Shown: positions 1 to 7,044 of the stretch, piece after piece | Numbering within the stretch: the stretch's first letter is position 1 | Layout of the letters: each line of letters opens with the position of its first letter | NCBI GenBank assembly: GCA_903851135.1 | Contig: CAINNK010000004.1 | Span: 1 to 49,125, forward strand | Reading direction: 5' to 3' | DNA: 49,125 nucleotides | Source: an uncultured bacterium | Lineage (GTDB): Bacteria; Patescibacteriota; Minisyncoccia; Moranbacterales; GWC2-37-73 | Program-made: the position numbers and the translations under genes | The notes under the pieces: generated by a model | Told to the model about the DNA's origin: nothing | Seen by the model: only the letters and a program-made list of their open reading frames with translations | The model's database searches: none

Positions 1-116
1 ATACTACAAATTCATTGGATGGGTCATTCGCTCATTTGAAAGATATGCTGAGAATTCACAGAGGAATGAAAAAGGACAGAAAACTAAAAATGATTAATGA
101 AATTTTAGCAAAATAG
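1..116 (+). pseudogene. Transposase C-terminal fragment, cut by the window edge
   Basis: An open frame runs in from the left edge and stops at 114-116. Its about 37 residues begin TTNSLDGSFAHLKDMLR and continue with a His/Arg-rich basic tail. A TTN-x-L-(D/E)-G motif followed by LK-x-x-LR-x-H-(R/N)-G is typical of the C-terminal end of DDE transposases in several bacterial IS families. I cannot name the family from this piece. Whether the gene is intact outside the window is unknown. No clear terminal inverted repeat can be recognised just downstream. Confidence 0.6.
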
Positions 117-215
117 CATTACATATTTACTATTAACCCTATTTTGTGAACATTAAATATTAGCTTATTTGGGAAATAAGTCAATAGTAATCAATTGAAC
201 CTAAAAACAAAAAAC

Positions 216-256
216 CCCATAATCTGAAGTAGAGAATCTCTACTTCAGATTATGGG
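216..256 (-). terminator. Intrinsic terminator of the 264-632 gene
   Basis: A perfect 20-bp inverted repeat (216-235 with 237-256) is followed, on the minus strand, by a run of T (plus-strand A-run at 201-214). It lies directly after the stop codon of the minus-strand gene. Confidence 0.85.
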
Positions 257-263
257 TGCGGGG

Positions 264-632
264 CTATATATCGTCCAGATACCTCAGGCGTCCTTCTGGA
301 AACTGAGGAATCAAGCAAAAAAGCGGTTTTCGCTCTTTCTTGCAGACTAAGTTCGGAATATAAACCATTATGCCGTAAGTTTCTCCACCAAGCTCAATGC
401 CTGCCTGAAGATACTGCTTATTAAGCTTAGCAAGCTCGATTAATTGTGGTGTTGCTTCCGGCTCAGCGGTGCAGTCTACATGTGCGCCGACAATTCTCCG
501 CAAGAGAACAACGAAATCAGAAGTAATCTTGTCATTATTCTTCATTAAATCGTCAATCTCCAATTGATAGTATCGACGGGTCAATTTGATTGGTTGGGCT
601 TTTTCTTGCACCTGTGCTTCTGAGTCGTTCAT
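264..632 (-). CDS. Hypothetical protein, 122 aa
   Basis: I do not recognise this protein. It is soluble, with no signal peptide or membrane segment. A charged N-terminal third (about 1-35) precedes a mixed alpha/beta region that contains two Cys (in HVDCTAEPE and NLVCKKERK). The start ATG has a strong Shine-Dalgarno (AAGGAG, 7-8 nt upstream), unlike many genes in the window. It is monocistronic: a consensus promoter lies at 729-757 and a hairpin terminator at 216-256. The region upstream of its -35 box is shared with the promoter of the 4920-5246 gene, so the two may be co-regulated (inference). Confidence 0.8.
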   Translation of the reverse strand: MNDSEAQVQEKAQPIKLTRRYYQLEIDDLMKNNDKITSDFVVLLRRIVGAHVDCTAEPEATPQLIELAKLNKQYLQAGIELGGETYGIMVYIPNLVCKKERKPLFCLIPQFPEGRLRYLDDI

Positions 633-728
633 GTTCTTTCTCCTTTGTTGGTTGCAAAGTTTTGTTTCAAAATAGTGGATATGATTACCGGGTGTTGCTT
701 GAAAATGTTTGTTAAATTACAACCAGAA

Positions 729-757
729 AATTTAGCATAGCTGAAGATTTTAGTCAA
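729..757 (-). promoter_or_regulatory. Sigma70-type promoter for the 264-632 gene
   Basis: On the minus strand, TTGACT (plus 752-757), 17-bp spacer, TAAATT (plus 729-734). It lies about 100 bp upstream of the start codon. Confidence 0.7.
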
Positions 758-767
758 ATGTTTGACA

Positions 768-817
768 GAAATGCAACATTCAAACAGGAAGCCTCTTTTT
801 CTTTGCCTAATTTTACA
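768..817. repeat. Shared upstream element, copy A
   Basis: About 50 bp here match 5353-5400 with few changes; the core GCAACATTCAAACA is identical. Each copy sits immediately upstream (minus strand) of the -35 box of a strong promoter. It may be a common operator or activator site, or the relic of a duplication. The rest of the 633-947 gap holds only the promoter and the terminator of the next gene. Confidence 0.6.
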
Positions 818-876
818 GACAAGTTCTTTAGCTAGCTAATGTTTTTTTACTTGCACTGTTTAATAAATAAAAAAAG

Positions 877-913
877 GCGCACATCCTCTCAAAATTGAGA
901 GAACGTACGCCAA
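877..913 (-). terminator. Intrinsic terminator of the HD-domain gene
   Basis: A 17-bp stem (with three G-U pairs) and a 2-3 nt loop, followed on the minus strand by seven T (plus A-run 870-876). Confidence 0.85.
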
Positions 914-947
914 GGTTTTGAAAAAAATGAAAAGATGAACCATATTG

Positions 948-1607
948 CTATTTAAAGCTGGTAACTTCGATTGCGTTGCTTAATTTCTCGGCTGACCAAC
1001 CATCCTTGATAACCTTAATAGCTTCTTTCATCTTAACTTCAAGTTCATTTGCACATTCAATCCACTCTCTGCCAAAGGAACGAAGCGCTGGAAGCAGAAT
1101 AGGCATCAGGGTTCCTTCAGTCTCCTCTATTTGTTCGTGTTGCATTTCCAGGTCGCACACATCAAGCGTGCGAAGGTTGTGCAAGCGATCAAAACCTTTT
1201 CCTGAAATTGTTTCCGGATCTTCCTTCACAACCCTGAGCATACTTTCTTTAAAGGTTTCTTTTCCTTTGGTTACCGCAAAGACACGAAGAGTGGTTTTTT
1301 CCCCAAAAATAAATGAAATCCAATAAAAAGAGAGTAGGAAGGAGTCCTCTGGTAGGTCATGAAGTAACAGGAAAATAATAACATCTGGATCTAGTCCGCC
1401 AAATTCATGGATGTAAATCCAAGCCACAGCCTTCGGGTGATCGAAGTAGCGACTGCCGTCTTTTCTTTTTTGTTTAGCATGACCAGCTTTTGAAAGCGCA
1501 TATGCGAACTTGACACGCAAAAGATCACTCGGTTTAAGCGAAATTTCCAAAGGTGCGAAAAATAATTCACGCCCTGGAGGACGAGATGGACATTTTGAAA
1601 TAATCAC
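948..1607 (-). CDS. HD-domain metal-dependent phosphohydrolase (RelA/SpoT-type HD)
   Basis: 219 aa. The metal and nucleotide-binding signature of the HD superfamily is visible in order: FDHP with H57, the HD doublet with downstream ED in LLHDLPED (H83, D84, E87, D88), and a distal FDRLHNLRTL (D140, N144). This arrangement is typical of the (p)ppGpp hydrolase domain of SpoT/RSH proteins and of small alarmone hydrolases. There is no synthetase domain. The likely role is hydrolysis of a nucleotide such as (p)ppGpp in the cytoplasm; the substrate is not proven. The N-terminal about 25 residues are unusual and may not belong to the fold. The gene is monocistronic with a consensus promoter at 1671-1699 and a strong terminator. 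Confidence 0.8.
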   Translation of the reverse strand: MIISKCPSRPPGRELFFAPLEISLKPSDLLRVKFAYALSKAGHAKQKRKDGSRYFDHPKAVAWIYIHEFGGLDPDVIIFLLLHDLPEDSFLLSFYWISFIFGEKTTLRVFAVTKGKETFKESMLRVVKEDPETISGKGFDRLHNLRTLDVCDLEMQHEQIEETEGTLMPILLPALRSFGREWIECANELEVKMKEAIKVIKDGWSAEKLSNAIEVTSFK

Positions 1608-1670
1608 TATTGCCTCCTTTTAATTTTAGAAAAAGTCGTTTATTGTTTTTTTGCAAAGAACCAGTGGTGA

Positions 1671-1699
1671 ATTCTAGCGTTAAATTAAAATTAAGTCAA
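1671..1699 (-). promoter_or_regulatory. Sigma70-type promoter for the HD-domain gene
   Basis: Minus strand TTGACT (plus 1694-1699), 17-bp spacer, TAGAAT (plus 1671-1676). Confidence 0.8.
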
Positions 1700-1765
1700 A
1701 AAATAATATTTTTTATCGCATTTTGTCAGAAGATTGAAGATAGTTTTTATTTTGGATGTAAAAAA

Positions 1766-1794
1766 GGTCAGAAACTATAAAGATAGTTCTGACC
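1766..1794 (-). terminator. Intrinsic terminator of the 1818-2609 gene
   Basis: GGTCAGAAC-type stem-loop, followed on the minus strand by six T. The plus-strand side also has five T, so it could act in both directions. Confidence 0.8.
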
Positions 1795-1817
1795 TTTTTG
1801 AAGCCGTAGTTCCTTTG

Positions 1818-2609
1818 CTAAGACTTCGCTTTAATTTTTTCCGCAATCCCAAGTAGCATGCAAGTCCGAAAAAATCCACCGGACATTTCTTCCACTGAAA
1901 TTTTCAGCAGATTGGCTTCGCCTTCCGTAATGTGCCTGTCTAAGACTTTCATATTGCGCAGACCGGCAAAATTTTGACCCGTCAATTTGCTGGCGATATA
2001 TTTTTCAACAAATCGCTCATAAAAGTCGGCTTGCAACTTGTGCTGACCAAGAAAATCAAGCAAGTCGTTGAGAAACTTTTTGCCCAGCTGGCTTTCTTCG
2101 TTGCCAATTCCAGCTAGAAAGGCAAGTTGCTTGAGAACTTCATTTACATCCGCTCCTACCAGATTGCCACCGAAGTCTCCACTTTCGCCGAATGCCTCAA
2201 GCTTGTTATTGGTGTCAACACGAAGGTGCGCGCCAATAACAAAAATTGGGAGGTCGTAAGCGTCGGTGTTTTTCAGTCCGGGATATCTTAAACCCATTCT
2301 TTTGTCGTGCTCTGCAATGATATCACGGTGGAAAGGCCGGTCCAGACTGATAATGTCGAATATTACCACGTCTCCAAAACCCAAAGACCGCAGACAGAGC
2401 GCATATTTCTGGTCCGCTTTTGCCTTGACGCCATTTTCAACGAAAAAGCGTACTGAGATAATCCCCATGGTGTCAGGATTCCCATTGGCGTGGTCATCTA
2501 CCAGCATAATACTTTCAAAGATGTTGTTATTTCCCAACCCCTGGTATGCCTCTCGAAAGGCTTTATCAAGGGAATTATCATCAAGTTTCTGACCTTCAAA
2601 CACTAGCAT
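1818..2609 (-). CDS. Hypothetical protein, 263 aa
   Basis: I do not recognise the family. The sequence looks like a soluble cytoplasmic alpha/beta protein. Features: an acidic stretch LVDDHANGNPD at about 36-46, a Gly-rich middle (GESGDFGGNLVGAD, about 141-154), and a helical C-terminal half. There is no signal peptide or membrane span. The start is supported by GAGGTGA just upstream of the ATG. It is monocistronic, with a promoter at about 2671-2699 and a hairpin terminator at 1766-1794. It is divergent from the AI-2E-type permease gene; both promoters fit in the 222-bp gap. Confidence 0.75.
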   Translation of the reverse strand: MLVFEGQKLDDNSLDKAFREAYQGLGNNNIFESIMLVDDHANGNPDTMGIISVRFFVENGVKAKADQKYALCLRSLGFGDVVIFDIISLDRPFHRDIIAEHDKRMGLRYPGLKNTDAYDLPIFVIGAHLRVDTNNKLEAFGESGDFGGNLVGADVNEVLKQLAFLAGIGNEESQLGKKFLNDLLDFLGQHKLQADFYERFVEKYIASKLTGQNFAGLRNMKVLDRHITEGEANLLKISVEEMSGGFFRTCMLLGIAEKIKAKS

Positions 2610-2670
2610 ATTATCACCTCATTTTATTTATTATTTTTAAAACAGAAATTTATTCTGCGAACAACGTTCA

Positions 2671-2699
2671 ATGATGGCATATTCCTGGAAAAGAGTCAA
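2671..2699 (-). promoter_or_regulatory. Probable promoter for the 1818-2609 gene
   Basis: Minus strand TTGACT (plus 2694-2699), 17-bp spacer and a poor -10 CATCAT (plus 2671-2676). The weak -10 suggests activation or an alternative spacing. Confidence 0.5.
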
Positions 2700-2732
2700 G
2701 GCCGCAAAGATGTTGTTATGCTGGCTTTAATC

Positions 2733-2761
2733 TTGACAAAAAATAGCATTAATGTTAATTT
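2733..2761 (+). promoter_or_regulatory. Sigma70-type promoter for the AI-2E family gene
   Basis: TTGACA (2733-2738), 17-bp spacer, TAATTT (2756-2761); the start codon is 70 bp downstream. Confidence 0.7.
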
Positions 2762-2831
2762 TTGCAATCGTACATTTACATTTTATTCTTTAACTAATTC
2801 CAATAACCCTTCATAAAATAGAGAGGTAACA

Positions 2832-3860
2832 ATGAAAGTGATACAATTGGCAGCCGCGATGGTCATTATCCGGCTGGTTTGCGATTTTTTGGTAGTCGAG
2901 AGGGTTTATGCGACTCCGGTTGTGCTTGCGGTAATTCTCTGCTTTTTTACTGTTGAAATAGCAGGTGTGTTGCAGCGACCAAAGTTTAAAAGCGTGCAAA
3001 TTCCTCACGGGCTTGCACTCACCTTGGCTGTTGGTATTCTTGGTTCGCTTTGCGGCGTAATTGGGTGGATTCTAAATGCTAACATTCACGCAATTATTGC
3101 AGTTGCTCCGGCGTATCAACAAAAACTTTTGGCTATGCTTGAATCTTTGCGCACCATCAGCATCTTCAAGAATCTTCCTACTGATTATCGTCAGTTGGCT
3201 GCTAGCCTTGATTTGAAGGAACTGTTTAAGTCCTTGGCTGAGCTAGTTAAAGTTTTTGCTGAGAATATTATCGCTATTGTGCTTTATTCAGGTTTTATTT
3301 TGAGTTGTTGCCGTCCTCTTGTCGAAGACATCAAAGAGATGATTAACGAATATGTTTCTGAGGATATGTTTGAGGAAATCAACTCAAAAATCAGAACATA
3401 TGTTGTGGTGAAAAGCTTGCTTAATTCGCTGGCAGCGCTACTCGCTTATGGGGTTATGACAGCATTTGGCCTTAATTTTGCGCCGCTTTGGGCGTTGCTG
3501 ATCTTTTTGCTGCATTTCGTGCCAATCATTGGTGGTATTGTTTCCTTTGCTTTACCACTTTCTATCGCCTTGGTTCAGTTCGGTTGGCATCAAGAGTTCT
3601 TTGTTCTTCTCGTGGCACTTTCAACAATCATGCTGGTTGTGGGTCACGTGCTTGAACCGAGAATGATGGGGGAATCATTAAACCTTAAGCCCCTTATCAT
3701 TATCGTTACACTTGGCATCAGCAATCAAATCTGGGGTATGGTCGGAATGCTCTTGTGCATTCCAATTTTGGTTATTTTTAAAATCATTCTTGTAGAATTT
3801 CCTCAGGCTAGGCGATTGGTAAATCTTATCTCGGTCAAGCGGGAAGTCAAAAAAGGATGA
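2832..3860 (+). CDS. AI-2E family transporter (PerM-like permease)
   Basis: 342 aa, the usual length of the AI-2E/PerM family. Hydrophobic segments occur at about 3-25, 28-45, 58-82, 140-165 and then a dense C-terminal block. The family hallmark is the C-terminal region: a PIIGGIVSFALPLS segment followed by LEPRMMGESLNLKPLIII and G-x-L-L-C-I-P-I. The family includes exporters of AI-2 and Na+/H+ antiporters, so the substrate is open. GAGGTAAC lies just upstream of the ATG. Its own promoter (2733-2761) and a terminator just downstream make it a single-gene unit. Confidence 0.85.
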   Translation: MKVIQLAAAMVIIRLVCDFLVVERVYATPVVLAVILCFFTVEIAGVLQRPKFKSVQIPHGLALTLAVGILGSLCGVIGWILNANIHAIIAVAPAYQQKLLAMLESLRTISIFKNLPTDYRQLAASLDLKELFKSLAELVKVFAENIIAIVLYSGFILSCCRPLVEDIKEMINEYVSEDMFEEINSKIRTYVVVKSLLNSLAALLAYGVMTAFGLNFAPLWALLIFLLHFVPIIGGIVSFALPLSIALVQFGWHQEFFVLLVALSTIMLVVGHVLEPRMMGESLNLKPLIIIVTLGISNQIWGMVGMLLCIPILVIFKIILVEFPQARRLVNLISVKREVKKG

Positions 3861-3879
3861 CAGTTTTTCATTCATTTAC

Positions 3880-3910
3880 ACTGCAAGAAATTTTTCGTGC
3901 AGTTTTTTTT
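3880..3910 (+). terminator. Intrinsic terminator after the AI-2E family gene
   Basis: ACTGCA..GAAA stem-loop followed by eight T on the plus strand. It overlaps the stop codon of the minus-strand DMT pseudogene. Confidence 0.85.
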
Positions 3911-4250
3911 AATACAAACTTAAAGACAAAAGGAAGATGGCCACAAAAGCGGTGATGATTCCTGCAGCTCCAATTCCATTGAGCTTCTCATTGAAAATCA
4001 ACAGTCCAATGGCGACAGTTGTCAGTAAGCTGAGCACTTACCAGAGGGCGCCTACGATTGAAAGTTGGTCTTTAGCTAGAATCGCTGGTAGCCAAGCCAG
4101 GGTTCCAATACCATCCACCACTAGCACCCAAAAGATATAGATAAATTTTGGTTGCAAGGCAAACTTTTTTGACAAAAATTCTCCAGCCGCAAAAAAGACT
4201 GCGGAAATTAGCAGTCAGACGAAATAGTTGATAGATAGTAGATACTTCAT
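3909..4250 (-). pseudogene. DMT/EamA-type small membrane transporter, broken by two stop codons
   Basis: Reading the minus strand from ATG at 4248-4250 gives a continuous 113-residue hydrophobic protein interrupted by TGA at codon 12 (after INYFV) and TAA at about codon 71 (after VGALW), then a normal TAA at 3909-3911. Translated across the stops it has four membrane helices and the ...LSLLTTVAIGLLIFNEKLNG... type pattern of small drug/metabolite transporters of the EmrE/DMT superfamily. The frame is conserved throughout, so point nonsense mutations rather than frameshifts killed it. TGA is a normal stop elsewhere in this window, so recoding is unlikely. An extended -10 (TGC-TATAAT, plus 4282-4287) still precedes it. 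Confidence 0.7.
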
Positions 4251-4281
4251 AAAAGTCAAAATTAAAAATTCCAATTTTCTT

Positions 4282-4290
4282 ATTATAGCA
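4282..4290 (-). promoter_or_regulatory. Extended -10 promoter upstream of the DMT pseudogene
   Basis: Minus strand ATGC-TATAAT, a perfect -10 with TGn extension (plus 4282-4290), about 30 bp upstream of the ATG. There is no good -35. Confidence 0.55.
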
Positions 4291-4304
4291 TAAACTTGCA
4301 ATTT

Positions 4305-4748
4305 TCATTTCTCCAACATTTCTTTTAATTTATCTATCACGGCGTGCTCCCAAAAGCGCAGGGCATATTGTCCGATCAGAAAGCCGCCCAAAACCCGTAG
4401 GACTGGATTTTCCAACTGGACAGCATAGGAATATTTGATTCTGGTGCCTTCTGGAATTTCTTCCATCAGAAATTCTTCGTGACCGGAAGTTCCCAAGGCG
4501 CTTTTGTTGTCTGAGACATATCCCAATGGGGGACGCAGCTCGGTTTCCATTTGTGCGGCAATGACCCGTCCAAAGGTTTTGGCTTTAGCCTTGATGGAAA
4601 GGTGGTTGCCATCTCTTTTCAAAATGCGCAACGACTGAGCTACTTTCGGAAAATATTTCGGCATATTTTCAAAATCGCTCATGATTGCATAGACCTCCTG
4701 GCGAGGAGCTTTGATGACCCAAGATTTTTGAAGCAGAATTTTTTTCAT
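4305..4748 (-). CDS. SRPBCC / polyketide-cyclase-like protein (RatA-type fold)
   Basis: 147 aa. The N-terminal pattern of a beta strand, then APRQEVYAIMSDFENMPKYF (about 14-33), is the START/SRPBCC signature of the coenzyme-Q-binding COQ10/RatA group. Central strands and a long C-terminal helix (about 122-147) complete the helix-grip fold. These proteins bind hydrophobic ligands; the ligand here is unknown. There is no clear Shine-Dalgarno. It lies between the DMT pseudogene and the duplicated 108-aa gene, both on the same strand. Confidence 0.8.
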   Translation of the reverse strand: MKKILLQKSWVIKAPRQEVYAIMSDFENMPKYFPKVAQSLRILKRDGNHLSIKAKAKTFGRVIAAQMETELRPPLGYVSDNKSALGTSGHEEFLMEEIPEGTRIKYSYAVQLENPVLRVLGGFLIGQYALRFWEHAVIDKLKEMLEK

Positions 4749-4783
4749 ATTGATATTTTAGCACAGAAATATAAAACTTAGCA

Positions 4784-4798
4784 GGGGACAGTCCTTGG
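4784..4798. repeat. Dispersed palindrome GGnnnGTCCTTnG, copy
   Basis: GGGGACAGTCCTTGG followed by ATAATT. Related sequences occur at 7823, 8722, 10105, 10807 and inside the truncated RhuM gene (48212-48228). Confidence 0.5.
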
Positions 4799-4840
4799 AT
4801 AATTCCTATATAAAAAACAAAATGGGTATAAAAACAGAAA

Positions 4841-4863
4841 AACCCACCGAAACAGAATGGGTT
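4841..4863 (-). terminator. Intrinsic terminator of the duplicated-repeat gene
   Basis: A 7-bp stem (AACCCAC / ATGGGTT, one G-U) with a 9-nt loop. The minus strand continues TTTCTGTTTTT. Confidence 0.65.
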
Positions 4864-4919
4864 CTTCCGTTGATGGGCTCAAGATTTTTGTGCTGACTTG
4901 AAAACTACCGTTTTTATTC

Positions 4920-5246
4920 CTACTTAGCATCGGTTCTCAGAATGCCAGCAGCTAATGTCGCAACGGCCATGATATAAATCTGTCCACCACCGGAACTCTC
5001 ATAAACCAAGTAATGGCTTGCATACATTTGTTCCATGAGAACTGTATCTGCAAGTAAGACTGCGTCTGTAACAGAATCCTTGGTAGCGTTAGTTTCAAGA
5101 ATTCCGACAGCCAAGGCAGCAACTGCCTTGATGAAAATCTGTCCGCCACCACCACTTTCATAAACTTGATACTCACTCCTTTCCATCTGTTCCTTAAGAA
5201 CTTCATTGGCGAGCGAAACCACTCTTTTAACGGTACTTTCAATCAT
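4920..5246 (-). CDS. Internally duplicated protein of two 51-residue repeats
   Basis: 108 aa made almost entirely of two tandem repeats, residues 5-55 and 58-108, which I align at 31 identical positions of 51. Each repeat has a helix with EQM, then (Q/L)VYES-x-GGGQI, then a hydrophobic Ala-rich helix ending GIL-x-T. I do not recognise the family. There is no signal peptide; the Gly-rich turn between an amphipathic and a hydrophobic helix could be a binding or self-assembly unit (inference). The start has a Shine-Dalgarno (AAGGAG). It has its own consensus promoter at 5316-5344, with a 50-bp upstream element shared with the gene at 264-632. Confidence 0.8.
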   Translation of the reverse strand: MIESTVKRVVSLANEVLKEQMERSEYQVYESGGGGQIFIKAVAALAVGILETNATKDSVTDAVLLADTVLMEQMYASHYLVYESSGGGQIYIMAVATLAAGILRTDAK

Positions 5247-5315
5247 AACAGACTCCTTTTTAAATAGCGGTTGATGTTTGTAATGTACGACTTAGATAAC
5301 CTATTTCAACAAATA

Positions 5316-5344
5316 AAAATAACACCCAAGGTACTATCTGTCAA
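5316..5344 (-). promoter_or_regulatory. Strong sigma70 promoter for the duplicated-repeat gene
   Basis: Minus strand TTGACA (plus 5339-5344), 17-bp spacer, TATTTT (plus 5316-5321), about 70 bp upstream of the start. Confidence 0.8.
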
Positions 5345-5352
5345 GGTGTTGT

Positions 5353-5400
5353 ACAAAATGGCAACATTCAAACATGAAGGCCCCTTTTTCTGCTAAACTA
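5353..5400. repeat. Shared upstream element, copy B
   Basis: Matches 768-817 (identical core GCAACATTCAAACA, then a GAAG-GCC / pyrimidine tract). It has the same position and orientation relative to a -35 box as copy A. Confidence 0.6.
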
Positions 5401-5432
5401 GAGCGTTAACTTTTAAAACGCTTTGGATATGA

Positions 5433-5458
5433 AAAAGTGGCTGATAAAAGCCACTTTT
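5433..5458 (-). terminator. Intrinsic terminator of the DUF1428 gene
   Basis: A 10-bp stem, AAAAGTGGCT / AGCCACTTTT, loop of 6. The minus strand ends in a short T run. Confidence 0.7.
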
Positions 5459-5490
5459 GAATGGATGCTGTTAAAATCTACTTGATTTCT

Positions 5491-5871
5491 TTATCCCTCC
5501 ACTTCGACCTGAAAACCGCCATAGGCCATTCGCTTCATCTCAAAAGGCATTGGCATGTTTTCGAATTCATTCTTTTGATTTTTCATTTCTTCCAACACCT
5601 TGGCATTCACCTGATCCCGGTGTTCTTTTGATTTGAAGACGATGAAAGAAAACCAGACCGTTTCACCGCCGGATGCTCCAGCCATTTCAGCAAATTCGCG
5701 AGCCTTTCCACCGCCCATATCCTGAGGAGAAAGATCGTCGCCTCGGCATTCATAATATTCAAGTGCGCCGTGCTTTATCCAAATGTCCCGACCGCCCTCG
5801 GCCATTTTCTTGTACTGCTCGGTTTTGTCATTTGGAACCACGAGCACAAATCCATCCACATATTTTTTCAT
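5491..5871 (-). CDS. DUF1428 family protein (YbaA-like)
   Basis: 126 aa. The N-terminus KKYVDGFVLVVP, the GALEYYECRGDD block, the FSFIVFKSKEHRDQVNAKV block and the terminal KRMAYGGFQ are the landmarks of the DUF1428/YbaA family, a small dimeric alpha-beta barrel of unknown biochemical role. Length equals the family norm. A GGAG lies about 20 nt upstream of the ATG, further than usual, so the start is likely but not certain. It has its own terminator at 5433-5458. Confidence 0.85.
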   Translation of the reverse strand: MKKYVDGFVLVVPNDKTEQYKKMAEGGRDIWIKHGALEYYECRGDDLSPQDMGGGKAREFAEMAGASGGETVWFSFIVFKSKEHRDQVNAKVLEEMKNQKNEFENMPMPFEMKRMAYGGFQVEVEG

Positions 5872-5985
5872 AATTTTGCAATTAATATTTACTCCTGTAA
5901 AAATTTATACGCTTCGCTAATTTCTTTTTTTTCAAACACAAAAGCAAAGCGCTTGAGCCTGCAACAAGTCCCGCAAACAAAGAAA

Positions 5986-6006
5986 AACCGAGGTTTTCAC
6001 CTCGGT
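5986..6006 (-). terminator. Orphan hairpin terminator
   Basis: A 7-8 bp stem (ACCGAGG / CCTCGGT) followed by TTTTTC on the minus strand. No minus-strand gene is visible upstream of it (6010-6200), so it may be the leftover of a lost gene. Apart from it and the promoter of the next gene, the 5872-6206 gap shows nothing I can support. Confidence 0.5.
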
Positions 6007-6145
6007 CTGTTCTATTTTGCTCCCTCTGCTGAACAAGCCTAGAACTTTTGAGTGGAGCAAAGTATGGGCCGAGATGGAATTATTAAACAAATTTGGTTGT
6101 AATTTATTAAGTGTAAAGAATTCTTAATTAAACTTGATTTAAAGC

Positions 6146-6151
6146 TATAAT
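6146..6151 (+). promoter_or_regulatory. Probable -10 box for the 6207-7000 pair
   Basis: A perfect TATAAT 55 bp upstream of the first ATG; no convincing -35. Confidence 0.4.
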
Positions 6152-6206
6152 TGTACTAGTCTGTAGGTATGGTACTGAATATTGCATAAATCAATTAAAA
6201 AGAACT

Positions 6207-6455
6207 ATGGACAATACTGAGAAACTCAACGAGGAATTCAAATTTTATAGAGAAAATCAAAAAAGCCTAGTTGCAGATTATAAAGGTAAATTTGTTGTTA
6301 TAAAAGACAAACAGATTGAGGGTGTTTATGATTCGGAAATGGAAGCCTATGAAGATTCTCAGCAAAAATACGAACTTGGCACGTTTCTTATACAATTAGT
6401 TGGGTCAGGAGAGGAAAGCTATTCACAAACTTTTTATTCTAGGGTGACAATATAA
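6207..6455 (+). CDS. Small acidic protein, likely DUF5678-type, partner of the retropepsin-like gene
   Basis: 82 aa, no membrane segment. The pattern FYRENQKSLVADYKGKFVVI followed by GVYDSEMEAYEDS, then KYELGTFLIQ and a C-terminal FYSRV fits a family of about 80-residue bacterial and archaeal proteins (DUF5678-like) in which a stretch of the form 'YxGKxVxIxDxxVxGVYDS' is conserved. Function unknown. The stop codon overlaps the start of the next gene by one base (TAATG), so the two are translationally coupled. Confidence 0.75.
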   Translation: MDNTEKLNEEFKFYRENQKSLVADYKGKFVVIKDKQIEGVYDSEMEAYEDSQQKYELGTFLIQLVGSGEESYSQTFYSRVTI

Positions 6456-7000
6456 TGCAAAAAATATCAGCTCTAACAATAAGAGGAAACGGAAGGATGG
6501 CATCCATAAATTGCAAGGTTGGCATATCTATCCCGTTCATGGGTGACCCATCCACGCAGAGGGGTCTTGTAATGAAACAATTTAATGGGGTTTGGGATAC
6601 TGGAGCAACCAATTCCGTAATTACCAAGGAGGTTGCCGAAGTGTTGCAGCTTAAACCAACAGGCCAAACAGAAATACATACCGCAAATGGTGCATGCATA
6701 AAAAACACATATCTCGTAAATATCTTTCTACCTTCAAATGTAGTACTCCCTCATGTGAGGGTTACTGAAGGTGAGTTAGGAGGAATCCAAATGTTGATTG
6801 GCATGGATGTTATAACAATAGGTGATTTTTCAATTACAAATTTCGAGGATAAAACAACTATGTCCTTTAGGCTTCCCTCTTGCGGAGAAGTAGATTTTGT
6901 ACCTGAGGCAGATGAAAAGAATGAAAAAGATTTGCTTATAGGAATGAATAGGCACCAAAAAAGAGCCTACGAAACACAAAAAAGGAAACACAAAAAATAA
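6455..7000 (+). CDS. Retropepsin-like aspartic protease domain protein
   Basis: 181 aa. WDTGATNSVIT at 47-57 contains the D-T-G-A triad (catalytic D48), and MLIGMDVI at 113-120 is the hydrophobic-hydrophobic-Gly motif that closes the pepsin-like active site. One such domain per chain implies a homodimer, as in retroviral and DdI-like proteases. The C-terminus (about 160-181) is a basic tail, NRHQKRAYETQKRKHKK, perhaps for nucleic acid binding. There is no signal peptide, so it is cytoplasmic. The start overlaps the previous stop (TAATG) with AGGGTGA upstream. No reverse transcriptase or other retroelement gene is nearby. Confidence 0.85.
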   Translation: MQKISALTIRGNGRMASINCKVGISIPFMGDPSTQRGLVMKQFNGVWDTGATNSVITKEVAEVLQLKPTGQTEIHTANGACIKNTYLVNIFLPSNVVLPHVRVTEGELGGIQMLIGMDVITIGDFSITNFEDKTTMSFRLPSCGEVDFVPEADEKNEKDLLIGMNRHQKRAYETQKRKHKK

Positions 7001-7007
7001 ACTACTC

Positions 7008-7038
7008 TTGACTTTTCTTTACTTTTATGAAATACTAT
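7008..7038 (+). promoter_or_regulatory. Promoter of the candidate structured RNA
   Basis: TTGACT (7008-7013), 19-bp spacer, TACTAT (7033-7038), starting 8 bp after the stop of the protease gene. The long spacer is the weak point. Confidence 0.45.
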
Positions 7039-7044
7039 TTATAG

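Noticed and set aside
3909-4250. TGA as a sense codon (as in Gracilibacteria/SR1)
   Set aside because: The same frame also has a TAA, and TGA is the normal stop of intact genes here (for example at 3858-3860), so the code is standard.
4952-5242. Alternative 96-codon frame inside the duplicated-repeat gene
   Set aside because: It is a shifted frame of a gene with a better start, composition and internal repeat; its own apparent similarity is a by-product of the duplication.
5770-6042. Plus-strand 90-codon frame
   Set aside because: It overlaps the DUF1428 gene in antisense and an orphan hairpin; no start signal.
6455-7000. Retrotransposon or retrovirus-like element suggested by the aspartic protease
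   Set aside because: No reverse transcriptase, integrase or long terminal repeats nearby; single-domain retropepsins occur in many bacteria.
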